64,000 nt of DNA from CAKVOD01 sp964606505 (GTDB lineage Bacteria; Bacillota; Clostridia; Christensenellales; UBA1242): positions 1 to 64,000 of the forward strand of contig CAZSGM010000003.1 in NCBI GenBank assembly GCA_964606505.1, in the 5' to 3' direction. The notes beneath the pieces are model-generated. The model searched no databases and was not told the DNA's origin. It saw only the letters and a program-made list of their open reading frames with translations. The position numbers and the translations under genes were made by a program. Below, in pieces: positions 14,760 through 23,103 of the stretch. The first letter of the stretch is position 1; each line of letters starts with the position of its first letter.

Positions 14760-16559
14760 ATGAACAAATTAACTTATGAAGACTTATTAAACATTGAAAA
14801 TCCGTCAAGATATTTAGGCGGGGAGTTTAATTCTACGATAAAAACAGGCGAAACGCTGATTAAAAACTGCTTTTGCTTTCCTGACCTATATGAAATAGGC
14901 ATGTCTCATACGGGGATGAAAATCTTGTATGAAATTATAAACGAGCAACCGCAAAGCGTCTGTGAAAGATGTTTTGCACCGAAAGTGGATTTTGCTACGC
15001 TTTTGAAGCGTCGCGAGATGGAACTTTTTTCGCTAGAAACGCAAACGCCGTTAAAAATGTTTGACTTTTTGCATTTTACATTCCAATATGAGATGAGTTA
15101 CACAAACTTTTTGTATATGCTTGATTTGGCAAACATTCCATTGCGAGCAAAAGAAAGGGGAGATGATTATCCTATAATTGTTGCGGGGGGACCTTGCGCC
15201 ATAAATTTGGAACCACTTGCGGACTTTTTGGATGTAATTGTGGTGGGCGATGGCGAGGAAATCAACAAGAGGTTTCAGGAAGCCTACACTAAAGGAATGT
15301 CTAAGCAAGAGTTTTTTGAGAAAATTAGAGGTTGGAACGGCATATATATTCCTTCGCAATACGAAACGCACGAGGATAACGGTTTTACAATCGTCGACTG
15401 TGAACAAAGGGTAAAACGCAGCATTGTGGACGATTTAAACCGCGTTTCTTATATGAGTAAGCCCGTTGTTCCAAATATGGAAATCGTGCACAATCGCGTC
15501 GCTGTGGAACTATTTCGTGGCTGTACGCGCGGCTGCAGGTTTTGTCAGGCAGGTTATTTTTATCGCCCGATTAGGGAGCGAAACGTCGAAAACGTCGTTG
15601 AAATTTCAAAGAAACTAATCCAAAACACTGGATACTCCGAGTTGTCGTTGTTTAGTTTGTCTAGCGGCGATTATCCGTATTTACTGGAGTTGATTGAAAA
15701 ACTAAAAAGCGAGGAGAGTTTAAAAAACGTCAAGTTTGCTCTTCCATCGCTGAGATTAGACAGTTTTCAAGGCGCATATTCATTTGAAAGCCGCAAATCA
15801 AGTTTAACGTTCGCGCCTGAGGCAGGAACGCAACGTCTGCGAGATGTTATTAACAAAAATATAACCGAGGAAAACATTTTAAGCAGTCTCTCTGACGCGT
15901 TTAAGGCAAAATACGACAAGATAAAATTGTACTTTATGATAGGCTTGCCGACCGAAACTCCGGAAGATTGGCAAGGAATAGTTGATATTACTTTAAAAAT
16001 CCAACAACTTTATCAACAAATCAACCAAACGCGTAAAAAGCCAAAAATAACTGTCAGCACAAGCATTTTCATCCCGAAACCATTTACTGCATTCCAATAT
16101 GAGAAGTTTGAAACCAAAGAATATGCAGAGAGGGCGATAAACTTTCTAAGAACCGAACTCAAGAAAATTGGGGCAGTTTACAACTATCACGACTATGATG
16201 TCAGTTTGATTGAAACTATCCTCGCGCGCGGCGATAGAAAACTATCGTATGTTATTGAAAGAGCGTACAAGGCGGGCTGCATTTTTGACGGATGGACGGA
16301 GTTTTTTGACATTGAAAAATGGCGCGAGGCTCTAAGTGGAGTTGACGTTTCTAGGTACTTAAACGAAATCGACGAAACCCAAAATTTGCCTTGGGATGTC
16401 ATCAATATTGGGGTCAGCAAGCAGTACCTGTTGCGTGAGCGCCGCCTGTCGCGCGAGGGGAAAACAACGTGCGATTGCAGGAACGGCTGCACGGGTTGCG
16501 GATTAACAATGATAGGAGGCTGCAAAAATGCTGTTAGTAAAATTCAAGAAAATCAATAG
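14760..16559 (+). CDS. B12-binding-type radical SAM protein (TIGR03960 family)
   Basis: A 599-residue radical SAM protein. An N-terminal cobalamin-binding-like domain (to about residue 220) precedes the radical SAM core with CTRGCRFC (CxxxCxxC) near residue 260. The C-terminus carries an extra Cys cluster, CDCRNGCTGCGL. This family is encoded next to a DUF2344 gene in Firmicutes, often before rng and rplU. The substrate is unknown. I chose the ATG at 14760, where the family sequence (NKLTYEDLLNIENPSRYLG) begins; upstream in-frame codons overlap the murG start. Confidence 0.93.
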   Translation: MNKLTYEDLLNIENPSRYLGGEFNSTIKTGETLIKNCFCFPDLYEIGMSHTGMKILYEIINEQPQSVCERCFAPKVDFATLLKRREMELFSLETQTPLKMFDFLHFTFQYEMSYTNFLYMLDLANIPLRAKERGDDYPIIVAGGPCAINLEPLADFLDVIVVGDGEEINKRFQEAYTKGMSKQEFFEKIRGWNGIYIPSQYETHEDNGFTIVDCEQRVKRSIVDDLNRVSYMSKPVVPNMEIVHNRVAVELFRGCTRGCRFCQAGYFYRPIRERNVENVVEISKKLIQNTGYSELSLFSLSSGDYPYLLELIEKLKSEESLKNVKFALPSLRLDSFQGAYSFESRKSSLTFAPEAGTQRLRDVINKNITEENILSSLSDAFKAKYDKIKLYFMIGLPTETPEDWQGIVDITLKIQQLYQQINQTRKKPKITVSTSIFIPKPFTAFQYEKFETKEYAERAINFLRTELKKIGAVYNYHDYDVSLIETILARGDRKLSYVIERAYKAGCIFDGWTEFFDIEKWREALSGVDVSRYLNEIDETQNLPWDVINIGVSKQYLLRERRLSREGKTTCDCRNGCTGCGLTMIGGCKNAVSKIQENQ

Positions 16560-17145
16560 TTTTGCGTTTTGCTCTTACTTGAATTGTAGGGACGTCATAA
16601 ATCAAACAATCAAGCGCGCAGGGATTGAGGTTGCGTACTCACAAGGTTTTAACCCGCACGAACTTTTGTATTTTAGCCCGCCAACTTCGCTAGGGGTTGC
16701 GAGCGAGTGTGAGTATGTTACAATTTACACGGACGATTGCGCTGATTTTAAGGAACGATTTAATGCAAACGCGCCTGCAGGGCTCCAAGTTGTTTGGGCA
16801 AAACAAATTGAGAAACGCCCTGATTTTTACACATTGATTGACTATGCAAAGTACACAATTGAGGTCGACGAAACCAAGCAAACGCCAGACCTAAGTCGTC
16901 TAAACTGCACCATTTTTGACGAAAAAAAGCAGGCAAACACAGACATTCGTGGGCAAATATACAGCATAACTTTTTCTGATAACAAATTTGAATGCGTCGT
17001 TGAATGCGGGCAAAAAAGCAACCTTAAGGTCGCAAATTTAATAAAATGCCTCAAAAATTCTTTTGATATCAACATAAAATCCATTTGTAAAGACGATATT
17101 TATAAAAAGGAAGAGAAATTGTTTTCCGTCGACGACTTGTTTTAA
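16528..17145 (+). CDS. DUF2344 radical-SAM-associated protein (TIGR03936)
   Basis: A 205-residue partner of the preceding radical SAM protein; the two reading frames overlap by 32 bases. The family start is typical: LLVKFKKINSFAFCSYLNCRD, AGIEVAYSQGFNPHELLYFSPPTSLGVASECEY. In many bacteria the two are fused or adjacent. The function is unknown; a role in RNA modification has been guessed from proximity to rng and ribosomal genes elsewhere. Here neither rng nor rplU follows. Confidence 0.92.
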   Translation: MLLVKFKKINSFAFCSYLNCRDVINQTIKRAGIEVAYSQGFNPHELLYFSPPTSLGVASECEYVTIYTDDCADFKERFNANAPAGLQVVWAKQIEKRPDFYTLIDYAKYTIEVDETKQTPDLSRLNCTIFDEKKQANTDIRGQIYSITFSDNKFECVVECGQKSNLKVANLIKCLKNSFDINIKSICKDDIYKKEEKLFSVDDLF

Positions 17146-17247
17146 TTGACGGGGGCTTGTATGCGGTAATGTGCCGTGTAAAAATTGGAAACGCTAAAAT
17201 CTAATAAATTTTAAAAAGTTGCACATAATAGTTTCGAGGAAATTATT

Positions 17248-17835
17248 ATGGAAAATGAAAACTTAAACAATGATAGTCAAAAATTACTTATCGCAATTTA
17301 CAAAAACATTAGGATTGCAACACAATCAATAGAAAACATCTTGAGTTCTATCAAACTTAACGACATAACGGTTGAACTTAGTAAGGAGTTGAGCCAGTAT
17401 TACGTGTTTGAAAAGGAAGCGGTTATGCTTGCTCAGTCTTTAGATTTTAATTTAAAGGATAACTCATTTATTCAAAAAACGCAGGTTTGGATTTCAGTCA
17501 AATTGAATTTGCTGTCATCATCTTGTCCGCAGCACATTGCGGAAATGATGCTTGTGGGCACAATGATGGGGATAATCGACCTTGTAAAAGCGGCAACCAA
17601 TCACGACGGCGCTTCAGAGGAAATTGTAAATTTAGCGCAAAGCGTAGAAAATTTTGAGCGTGAAAACGTTGAAACGCTTTTTGAATACCTCAAAATGAAG
17701 CCAAACAAGAAAGACAACCAACAATCCAATTCAGACGATACCGATGGAAATGAGTTGCAAGAGTGTGACGAAGATGTTGAGGACGACGAGGTTCGCGAAA
17801 CCGATAATGGTAAAGACGCCCGCAACGAAGAGTAA
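17248..17835 (+). CDS. Unknown protein with acidic C-terminal tail
   Basis: I do not recognise this 195-residue protein. Residues 1-150 appear all-helical (for example NLNNDSQKLLIAIYKNIRIATQSIENIL, EMMLVGTMMGIIDLVKAA) without membrane segments; from about residue 150 the sequence is low-complexity and strongly acidic (Asp, Glu, Asn, Gln). A GAGGAAAT ribosome binding site precedes the ATG. The next gene starts five bases after its stop, and both end at a strong terminator, so the pair forms one transcription unit. Confidence 0.7.
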   Translation: MENENLNNDSQKLLIAIYKNIRIATQSIENILSSIKLNDITVELSKELSQYYVFEKEAVMLAQSLDFNLKDNSFIQKTQVWISVKLNLLSSSCPQHIAEMMLVGTMMGIIDLVKAATNHDGASEEIVNLAQSVENFERENVETLFEYLKMKPNKKDNQQSNSDDTDGNELQECDEDVEDDEVRETDNGKDARNEE

Positions 17836-17840
17836 TAGTG

Positions 17841-18110
17841 ATGAGTAACACATTAAAAAAGACATTGTGCGTAACAGTTTTACTCGGCGGCATAATATTT
17901 GCATTGTTGCCATTTAGTTTGTTTCAAAACATTAGTTTGTTTAAAATTAAGGGCGACAAGGGCAAAACTGAGAAGTACTATGTTGTGAACGAGCAGTTGG
18001 CGGAAGAGTTGATAAAAAATTCAATCATCTACGAGGAGAAAGCCGACGAAAATTTTGATTTAATACAATTTTGGGATAGACTTAACGGCGATTTTAAGAT
18101 TGAAATGTAA
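17841..18110 (+). CDS. Small single-pass membrane protein, unknown
   Basis: An 89-residue protein with one N-terminal membrane helix (about residues 8-28, LCVTVLLGGIIFALLPFSLF) and a charged extracytoplasmic or cytoplasmic domain. I recognise no family. The ATG at 17841 is taken; a GTG codon directly before it is possible. It is probably co-expressed with the acidic-tailed protein upstream. Confidence 0.65.
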   Translation: MSNTLKKTLCVTVLLGGIIFALLPFSLFQNISLFKIKGDKGKTEKYYVVNEQLAEELIKNSIIYEEKADENFDLIQFWDRLNGDFKIEM

Positions 18111-18164
18111 AAACACGGAATGGGATGTTTCCTTACTGAGGAAGCCACTTATTCCGTGTTTTTT
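18108..18164. terminator. Bidirectional rho-independent terminator
   Basis: Arms AAACACGGAAT (18111-18121) and ATTCCGTGTTT (18151-18161) with an inner hairpin (TTTCC...GGAAG); T-run on the + side and A-run on the other side of the stem. It separates the + transcript from the convergent acyl-CoA synthetase gene. Confidence 0.9.
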
Positions 18165-18209
18165 ATGCAAGTAGTATAAGTTTATTAATATACTTCTGCC
18201 GCTTTTTAA

Positions 18210-20282
18210 TTAAAATTTAATGCGTGCGTCAATTAGGGATATATCGCCGGTTTTATCGTCAATTAAAAGGGGATTTAAATCCATTTCGGCAATATTGTAG
18301 CACATTGCAAAATTATTGATTTTTGTCATTATGTCTGTTAATTGTTCAATATTGGCAGGCGGCAAATTTCTGACTGCGCCAAGCAGTTTTGACGATTGCA
18401 GGGAATTAATTTGCGAGGTTACGTCCTCAGGACTTGCGGGCAAAACCTTGAACGCAACATCTTTGATTGCTTCAACGAAAATCCCCCCGCGTCCAAACAT
18501 TGAGCACAGTCCGTAGTTGCCATCTTTGATAATTCCGTAAACGAACTCACGCTTGCTTGATTTCATTTCCTGCAAAATGAAACCGTCGATTTGGTTTTCT
18601 AGTTTTCTCTTTTTGAGGCTGCTTAAGATTTCTTTAATTGCTGCTTTCAGTTCGTCTACATTGTTAATCCCAACTTTTACGCCGCCGACATCACTTTTGT
18701 GAGTGATAACCTTTGATGTAATTTTTATTGCGAGAGGGAAGCCAATTTTTTGCGCTAGGTAAACCGCCTCATCGACATTTTTTGCGAGTCCATAACCTAC
18801 AAGTGGGAGTTTTAATTCCTTGAGTAGGTTTAACGACTCGTACGTCGTGAGCATTCGGTTTTCATTTTTTGCTTGGCTGATTATTTTGTCGATGTTGGCA
18901 TTTTTTGCCCCGTTTAATTTGTTTTTTACTTTACTTGGGGAGATGAACGCCTTATGCAGTGCAAGTGCGCACAGTTCGGGGGAGTTGTAGGCAGGGAAGG
19001 TTTTGACGGTCTGCTTAATTTCCGCGAACGATTGCTCGTCCGTAATAAATACGCCGAGAATATACTTGTTAGGGTGTTTTGCTTTTAATTCCTCAAGGAA
19101 CTGTGCGATTTCTTGGCTTTTTGTCTCCATAATGAATAGGTGGATGCAAACAATTGTATCAATTTTCTTGTTTGAGGCGCACAACTCAAGCGTTTGTTTA
19201 TAGTCATCAACACTTGCAGACGCAATCATATCAATAGGGTTTTTAACTGACGCCTGTTTTGGTAAATAGGCGCGCATTTTGTCTTTTTCTTTTTCCGTAA
19301 AGTCGTAAAGGTTGATGTTGTACTTACTCAATGCGTCAATAGCCATAATCGCTGGGCCGCCTGCGTTTGTAACAATTGCAACAGAAGTAGGGGGCTGCTT
19401 TATGTCTGTCGTCGCTAGCAGGAACGCAATCGCGATAAGTTCATCAATTGAACCCGCGCGTACAATACCGCATTGCTTTAAAAACGCATCGGTAATAACA
19501 TCAGAACTTGCGAGCGCGCCTGTGTGTGAGCTTGCAGCTTGCGCGCCACGTGCACTTGTGCCCGACTTAATACAAACAATCTTTTTTGTAGTTTTTGTGC
19601 AAATTTCACGTAGCCTTGACGGATTTTTGATTGCTTCTAAGTGCAGCAAAATTGTGCTAACGTCGCTTTTTTTCTCAAAATACTCAATAAGGTCAGCGAC
19701 GGAAACATCGCACTGGTTGCCGATACTAATGCAGTATTTTAATCCGATTTGCGTTGAAGCGCATAAGTTCATAATTCCGCTTAATAGTGCGCCCGATTGG
19801 CTAATTAAAACTGCGTTCCCATTGCCGCAATGCGATTGTGTGAAGTTCGCGTTGAGACTTAGTTCGTTATTCACAAAGCCAACAGTGTTAGGGCCAAGGA
19901 TATTGAGATTTTGCTCTTGAGCAAGCGCGGTTAGGGCTTGTTCCGCCTTTTTTCCGTCGGCGCCCAACTCACTAAAGCCCGATGAGAAAATGTAGAAGTT
20001 TTTGACGCCAAAACTTGCGCTTTCGACAATGTTTTGATAAACCGCGGCTGCAGGTATGACAATAATCGACAAATCAGGAACAGTAGGCAGTTCGCTTATT
20101 GATTTGTAACATTTTAAGCTCTGCACGTCGTCATATTTGGGGTTAATAGGGAAAACCTTTCCAGTGTACCCGCCTGAAATTATGTTTTTAAGTAGTTTGT
20201 ATGAAACACTATCGGCGTTTTGGGACGCGCCGACAATGGCTATACTTTTAGGGTTAAGTAGTTTGCTTAAATTTTTTGACAT
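18210..20282 (-). CDS. ADP-forming acetyl/acyl-CoA synthetase (fused alpha-beta)
   Basis: A 690-residue enzyme that makes ATP from ADP and phosphate while releasing a carboxylic acid from its CoA thioester, a fermentative energy-conserving step. Domains in order: CoA-binding Rossmann domain (SIAIVGASQNADSVSYKLLKN), succinyl-CoA-ligase-like domain with the catalytic His in SSHTGALA (about residue 255), then an ATP-grasp domain from about residue 460 (FPLAIKITS, HKSDVGGVKVGI). Full fused length. It has its own AGGAG ribosome binding site and stands alone. The acyl specificity cannot be read from sequence. Confidence 0.92.
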   Translation of the reverse strand: MSKNLSKLLNPKSIAIVGASQNADSVSYKLLKNIISGGYTGKVFPINPKYDDVQSLKCYKSISELPTVPDLSIIVIPAAAVYQNIVESASFGVKNFYIFSSGFSELGADGKKAEQALTALAQEQNLNILGPNTVGFVNNELSLNANFTQSHCGNGNAVLISQSGALLSGIMNLCASTQIGLKYCISIGNQCDVSVADLIEYFEKKSDVSTILLHLEAIKNPSRLREICTKTTKKIVCIKSGTSARGAQAASSHTGALASSDVITDAFLKQCGIVRAGSIDELIAIAFLLATTDIKQPPTSVAIVTNAGGPAIMAIDALSKYNINLYDFTEKEKDKMRAYLPKQASVKNPIDMIASASVDDYKQTLELCASNKKIDTIVCIHLFIMETKSQEIAQFLEELKAKHPNKYILGVFITDEQSFAEIKQTVKTFPAYNSPELCALALHKAFISPSKVKNKLNGAKNANIDKIISQAKNENRMLTTYESLNLLKELKLPLVGYGLAKNVDEAVYLAQKIGFPLAIKITSKVITHKSDVGGVKVGINNVDELKAAIKEILSSLKKRKLENQIDGFILQEMKSSKREFVYGIIKDGNYGLCSMFGRGGIFVEAIKDVAFKVLPASPEDVTSQINSLQSSKLLGAVRNLPPANIEQLTDIMTKINNFAMCYNIAEMDLNPLLIDDKTGDISLIDARIKF

Positions 20283-20381
20283 ATTTACTCCTATTTTGCA
20301 ATTTTATCACTCAAATTATACATTATATAGGGAAAAATTGCAAATATTTTGTATTCAAAATAGGTTTTTTTGCAAAAATGA

Positions 20382-20410
20382 TTGACAATATTTTAGAAAT
20401 AATATATACT
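20382..20410 (+). promoter_or_regulatory. Promoter of yceD-rpmF
   Basis: TTGACA (20382-20387), 17-base spacer, TATACT (20405-20410), ahead of the yceD-like gene. Confidence 0.8.
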
Positions 20411-20436
20411 TTATAGGTCAGAGTATGGAGAAGACT

Positions 20437-20928
20437 ATGTTAATCAACTTGAACTTGGCAAAGGCACAGTGTGGCGCGCCTCTTTTTGCAGCAGGAGAAG
20501 TTGTTTTGCACGACGATATTTTGGATAACGTGTGCGACGACGGCGACAAGGTTTGTAAGGTTGAAGTGCAGTATTGCTACAATGGAGAGTTTGTTAATTG
20601 CAAGGGGAATGGGTCAATCCATCTTAAAGGCAAATGTTATAGATGTGGCGAAGATGTAGATGTTTTGCACGTCTTTGAGTTTGATGAAAATTTTTTGCCC
20701 GCAGGCTCAACGGACGATGACGAAGCATATTTCTTTAAAGGCGATACGATTGATATAACAAAGGCAGTGGAGGATAACTTGATTATATCTCTGCCGACTC
20801 AATTGTTGTGTAAGCCTGATTGCAAGGGTTTGTGTCCACATTGCTATGCGAATTTGAATTTTCATAAATGCGAATGCGAGGATGATACTAGCAAATCCCC
20901 ATTTGCGGTTTTGAAAAAGTTAAAATAG
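20437..20928 (+). CDS. YceD/DUF177 family protein
   Basis: A 163-residue protein of the DUF177 family, which is almost always encoded directly upstream of rpmF. A CYRCGED and a CKPDCKGLCPHC cysteine set is present (four-Cys zinc-ribbon-like). In plants and E. coli the family assists 23S rRNA processing or accumulation. I place the start at ATG 20437 because GGAGAAG lies seven bases before it; the in-frame ATG at 20425 overlaps that ribosome binding site. Confidence 0.9.
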   Translation: MLINLNLAKAQCGAPLFAAGEVVLHDDILDNVCDDGDKVCKVEVQYCYNGEFVNCKGNGSIHLKGKCYRCGEDVDVLHVFEFDENFLPAGSTDDDEAYFFKGDTIDITKAVEDNLIISLPTQLLCKPDCKGLCPHCYANLNFHKCECEDDTSKSPFAVLKKLK

Positions 20929-20940
20929 GAGGGAAAAGAA

Positions 20941-21138
20941 ATGGCAGTTCCTAAACAGAAAGTATCTAAACAAAGAAGAAATAAAAGAGTGGCATCTAGT
21001 TGGACTATTACTACTCCAACATTGACAGAATGTCCGAATTGTCACGAATTGATGGCTAATCACCAAGTTTGCAAGGCTTGTGGCTTCTATGATGGCAAAC
21101 AAGTGGTTAACCTTGAAAAAAATACTGACGCTGAATAA
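20941..21138 (+). CDS. rpmF: 50S ribosomal protein L32
   Basis: A 65-residue large-subunit protein with the L32 start MAVPKQKVSKQRRNKR and a four-cysteine zinc ribbon (CPNCHELMANHQVCKACG; pairs CxxC...CxxC). Ribosome binding site AGGAGGGAAAAGAA. It is co-transcribed with yceD and followed by a terminator. Confidence 0.97.
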   Translation: MAVPKQKVSKQRRNKRVASSWTITTPTLTECPNCHELMANHQVCKACGFYDGKQVVNLEKNTDAE

Positions 21139-21143
21139 GATGC

Positions 21144-21168
21144 ACAAGACTGTGTGTCTTTTTTTTTG
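21144..21168 (+). terminator. Terminator after rpmF
   Basis: AAGAC (21146-21150), loop TGTGT, GTCTT (21156-21160) followed by a run of T to 21168. Confidence 0.8.
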
Positions 21169-21268
21169 CGTAATGACCGAACATTGATACTTAATAACTC
21201 AATTTAGGAATACTACAAATGCGAGTGTGGAATAACCTAAACATTTTATTTGAGGTTTGTTTATTTTT

Positions 21269-21384
21269 AATATCTAAGTAATCCGCTTTAATGTGCCACG
21301 AGGTTGTGCTTGCCCACACAGGCAAAACGATGTTTTTTTTGCTCCACTTTGGGAGATTTTAACAAGTCAAGTTGCTTAGATATT
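21269..21384. repeat. Palindromic repeat, family 2 copy a, carrying a ylxY fragment
   Basis: Outer arms ATATCTAAGTAA (21270-21281) and TTGCTTAGATAT (21372-21383) pair over 12 positions including one G-T wobble. In the other copies the loop is short; here it contains 21290-21365, a degenerate copy of the ylxY coding segment 29883-29960. The first 39 bases (21290-21328) are identical to 29883-29921; the rest differs by substitutions and a 2-base deletion. Left flank GTTTATTTTTA matches copy b. Confidence 0.85.
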
Positions 21385-21465
21385 TTTTATTCCTACTAAT
21401 ATTTATTAAATCTACCAATAATTGTTACGCAACTGTCTGTAATTTAGCCCAAGTGCTAACTTTCG

Positions 21466-22590
21466 TTAAGTGCTGCTTGATTTAAACTTGCTTGTCAGTA
21501 TGCACGTTAGGGACGAAATGAACATAATCCCCGAAAATAGCAAATAATATATCCTTAGCGGAACAAAGTAACTAGAAAAAAGCAGTATTATTCCGCAAAA
21601 GAAGTAAGATTTTGCGCGTTTCCTATCAAAAACGTGTTTTTTTAGTTTGCTCAGCGTCATTTTTTCTTTGGAAAGCGTTTCAACTTCTATGCTCGGGTAA
21701 AAATTTTGTTTTTCAATTTCTGAAACAAACAATTCCTTTATTGAAACAAGTTTGTAGGCAATTTTTTGGAAGTTTTTTGCGTAGGTTGCACATTCTGTGG
21801 TATAATCGTTGCAAAGGATAACAACTTTAGATAGCCTGCGGTTTTTGTTTTGCCTGTAGATTTCCAGTAGGTCATTTACATCTAGCGTGTCGAGGTTAAA
21901 GCAGGGGACATAGAGTTCCAAAAGTGAGTTTGATGATGTGCGAGAATGGGATTTGGCGAGTAGGTCCCTGCGAGATTGTTGGTGGACACTTTCCTTAGAG
22001 GTGGGTTCGTTATTTTTAGCGGTTGTGCTTGCAGTTGACGTGTCGCTTGCGGGCTTTGAATTATACTGCATTACGGTTTGTGCGTCGGTTGTGGGGAGTG
22101 TGGTTGCGTTTTTGGGGGGATTTTCGGCGGTCTTACTTTGGGTAGCGGTACTTTGGGCGGTTGCGCAAGAGGTTTGGGTGGGACGATCATTAGTTACTAG
22201 CGACTCAGTCGGTTGTATGTCTAGTGAATTGCGGGGTGAACGGTCAGGCGCAATTTCGGGCGCAATCACGCGTTTTGTTAGTTCGTGTTTTGAATTTTGC
22301 TTAAGGTCAAGAAGTTTTGCTAAATAGTTGCAGAGTTCAATTTTGCTCGCATTTTGGAATTGCGTTTTAATTTCGTCGACTTTGCGAAGTTGTTCCGCTT
22401 TAAGTAGTTTTGTGTTACTTCGCTTTATTTTTATATAAAAAAGTAACAGAGCAATTGCTATAGCGGTTGCGCATGACAAAATTAGACAAATCGTCAAACT
22501 GAGTCTCATTGCGCGGTAAAACACTAATGAAATGAAAAATATAAGTACCAATTTAAAAATTTCGTCAATATAAAATGAAAGTTTAAACAT
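21466..22590 (-). CDS. Membrane protein with Thr/Ser-rich linker and possible Mrr-like segment
   Basis: A 374-residue protein of unknown function. Two membrane helices at the N-terminus (about residues 15-57), a low-complexity Thr/Ser/Pro/Asn linker (about 118-225), a globular stretch (about 226-320) and two more membrane helices (about 327-368). The segment KVVILCNDYTTECATYAKNF followed by LVSIKELF resembles the last part of Mrr-type nuclease domains (V.VTN..FT..A..A...L....L), but I see no catalytic D...QxK triad, so nuclease activity is doubtful. AGGAG ribosome binding site. Its 3' side reads into the ylxY-bearing repeat with no terminator visible. Confidence 0.6.
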   Translation of the reverse strand: MFKLSFYIDEIFKLVLIFFISLVFYRAMRLSLTICLILSCATAIAIALLLFYIKIKRSNTKLLKAEQLRKVDEIKTQFQNASKIELCNYLAKLLDLKQNSKHELTKRVIAPEIAPDRSPRNSLDIQPTESLVTNDRPTQTSCATAQSTATQSKTAENPPKNATTLPTTDAQTVMQYNSKPASDTSTASTTAKNNEPTSKESVHQQSRRDLLAKSHSRTSSNSLLELYVPCFNLDTLDVNDLLEIYRQNKNRRLSKVVILCNDYTTECATYAKNFQKIAYKLVSIKELFVSEIEKQNFYPSIEVETLSKEKMTLSKLKKHVFDRKRAKSYFFCGIILLFSSYFVPLRIYYLLFSGIMFISSLTCILTSKFKSSST

Positions 22591-22645
22591 AAATTGCTCC
22601 TACGCTTGAAATTATTGACAAAATAATTTATTATTATTAATTCAA

Positions 22646-22674
22646 TTGACAAATTGCGTAAATTTTGTTAATAT
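22646..22674 (+). promoter_or_regulatory. Promoter of the tsaE operon, probably leaderless
   Basis: TTGACA (22646-22651), 17-base spacer, TAATAT (22669-22674). The tsaE ATG (22681) begins six bases after the -10 box, and no ribosome binding site is present. Confidence 0.7.
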
Positions 22675-22680
22675 GTTGTT

Positions 22681-23103
22681 ATGCAAAAATTTGTTACAAA
22701 TAGTGAAAAAGAAACTGAAAATTTGGCTATGGAAATTGCGAAATCTATCACTAAGGGTTCGGTCGTTGAACTTATCGGAGATTTGGGAGCGGGCAAAACC
22801 GCATTTTCAAAGGGATTTGCAAAAGGGCTTGGAGTTAAGGAAACAGTTACAAGCCCAACATTTGCACTCTTAAACACCTACTCTGGCGACGGGGCGAGGT
22901 TAAACCACTTTGATTTGTATAGAGTTAGCGACGTTGAGGAACTTGACCTAATGGGGTTTAGAGAGGTTTTCTTTGAAAATGACGCGATTTCTTTAATTGA
23001 GTGGCCGCAAATTGCGAGCGATTATTTACCTAAGAGTAAACACATTATAACAATCACTAAAACGGGCGACAACTCGCGCGAAATAACTTGGGAGAATGTA
23101 TGA
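22681..23103 (+). CDS. tsaE: TsaE, ATPase of t6A tRNA modification
   Basis: Part of the TsaB-TsaD-TsaE complex that transfers threonylcarbamoyl to A37 of ANN-reading tRNAs. It has Walker A GDLGAGKTAFSKG (about residues 37-49), then TSPTFALLNTY and the HFDLYRV motif. 140 aa, normal length. The stop overlaps the tsaB start (ATGA). An in-frame-looking upstream ATG at 22673 lies inside the -10 region in another frame. tsaD is not in the window. Confidence 0.96.
   Translation: MQKFVTNSEKETENLAMEIAKSITKGSVVELIGDLGAGKTAFSKGFAKGLGVKETVTSPTFALLNTYSGDGARLNHFDLYRVSDVEELDLMGFREVFFENDAISLIEWPQIASDYLPKSKHIITITKTGDNSREITWENV

Noticed and set aside
21938..22327. 129-codon open frame on +
   Set aside because: Antisense to the Thr/Ser-rich linker of the - strand membrane protein; its Val/Gly/Leu-rich product is an effect of that composition.
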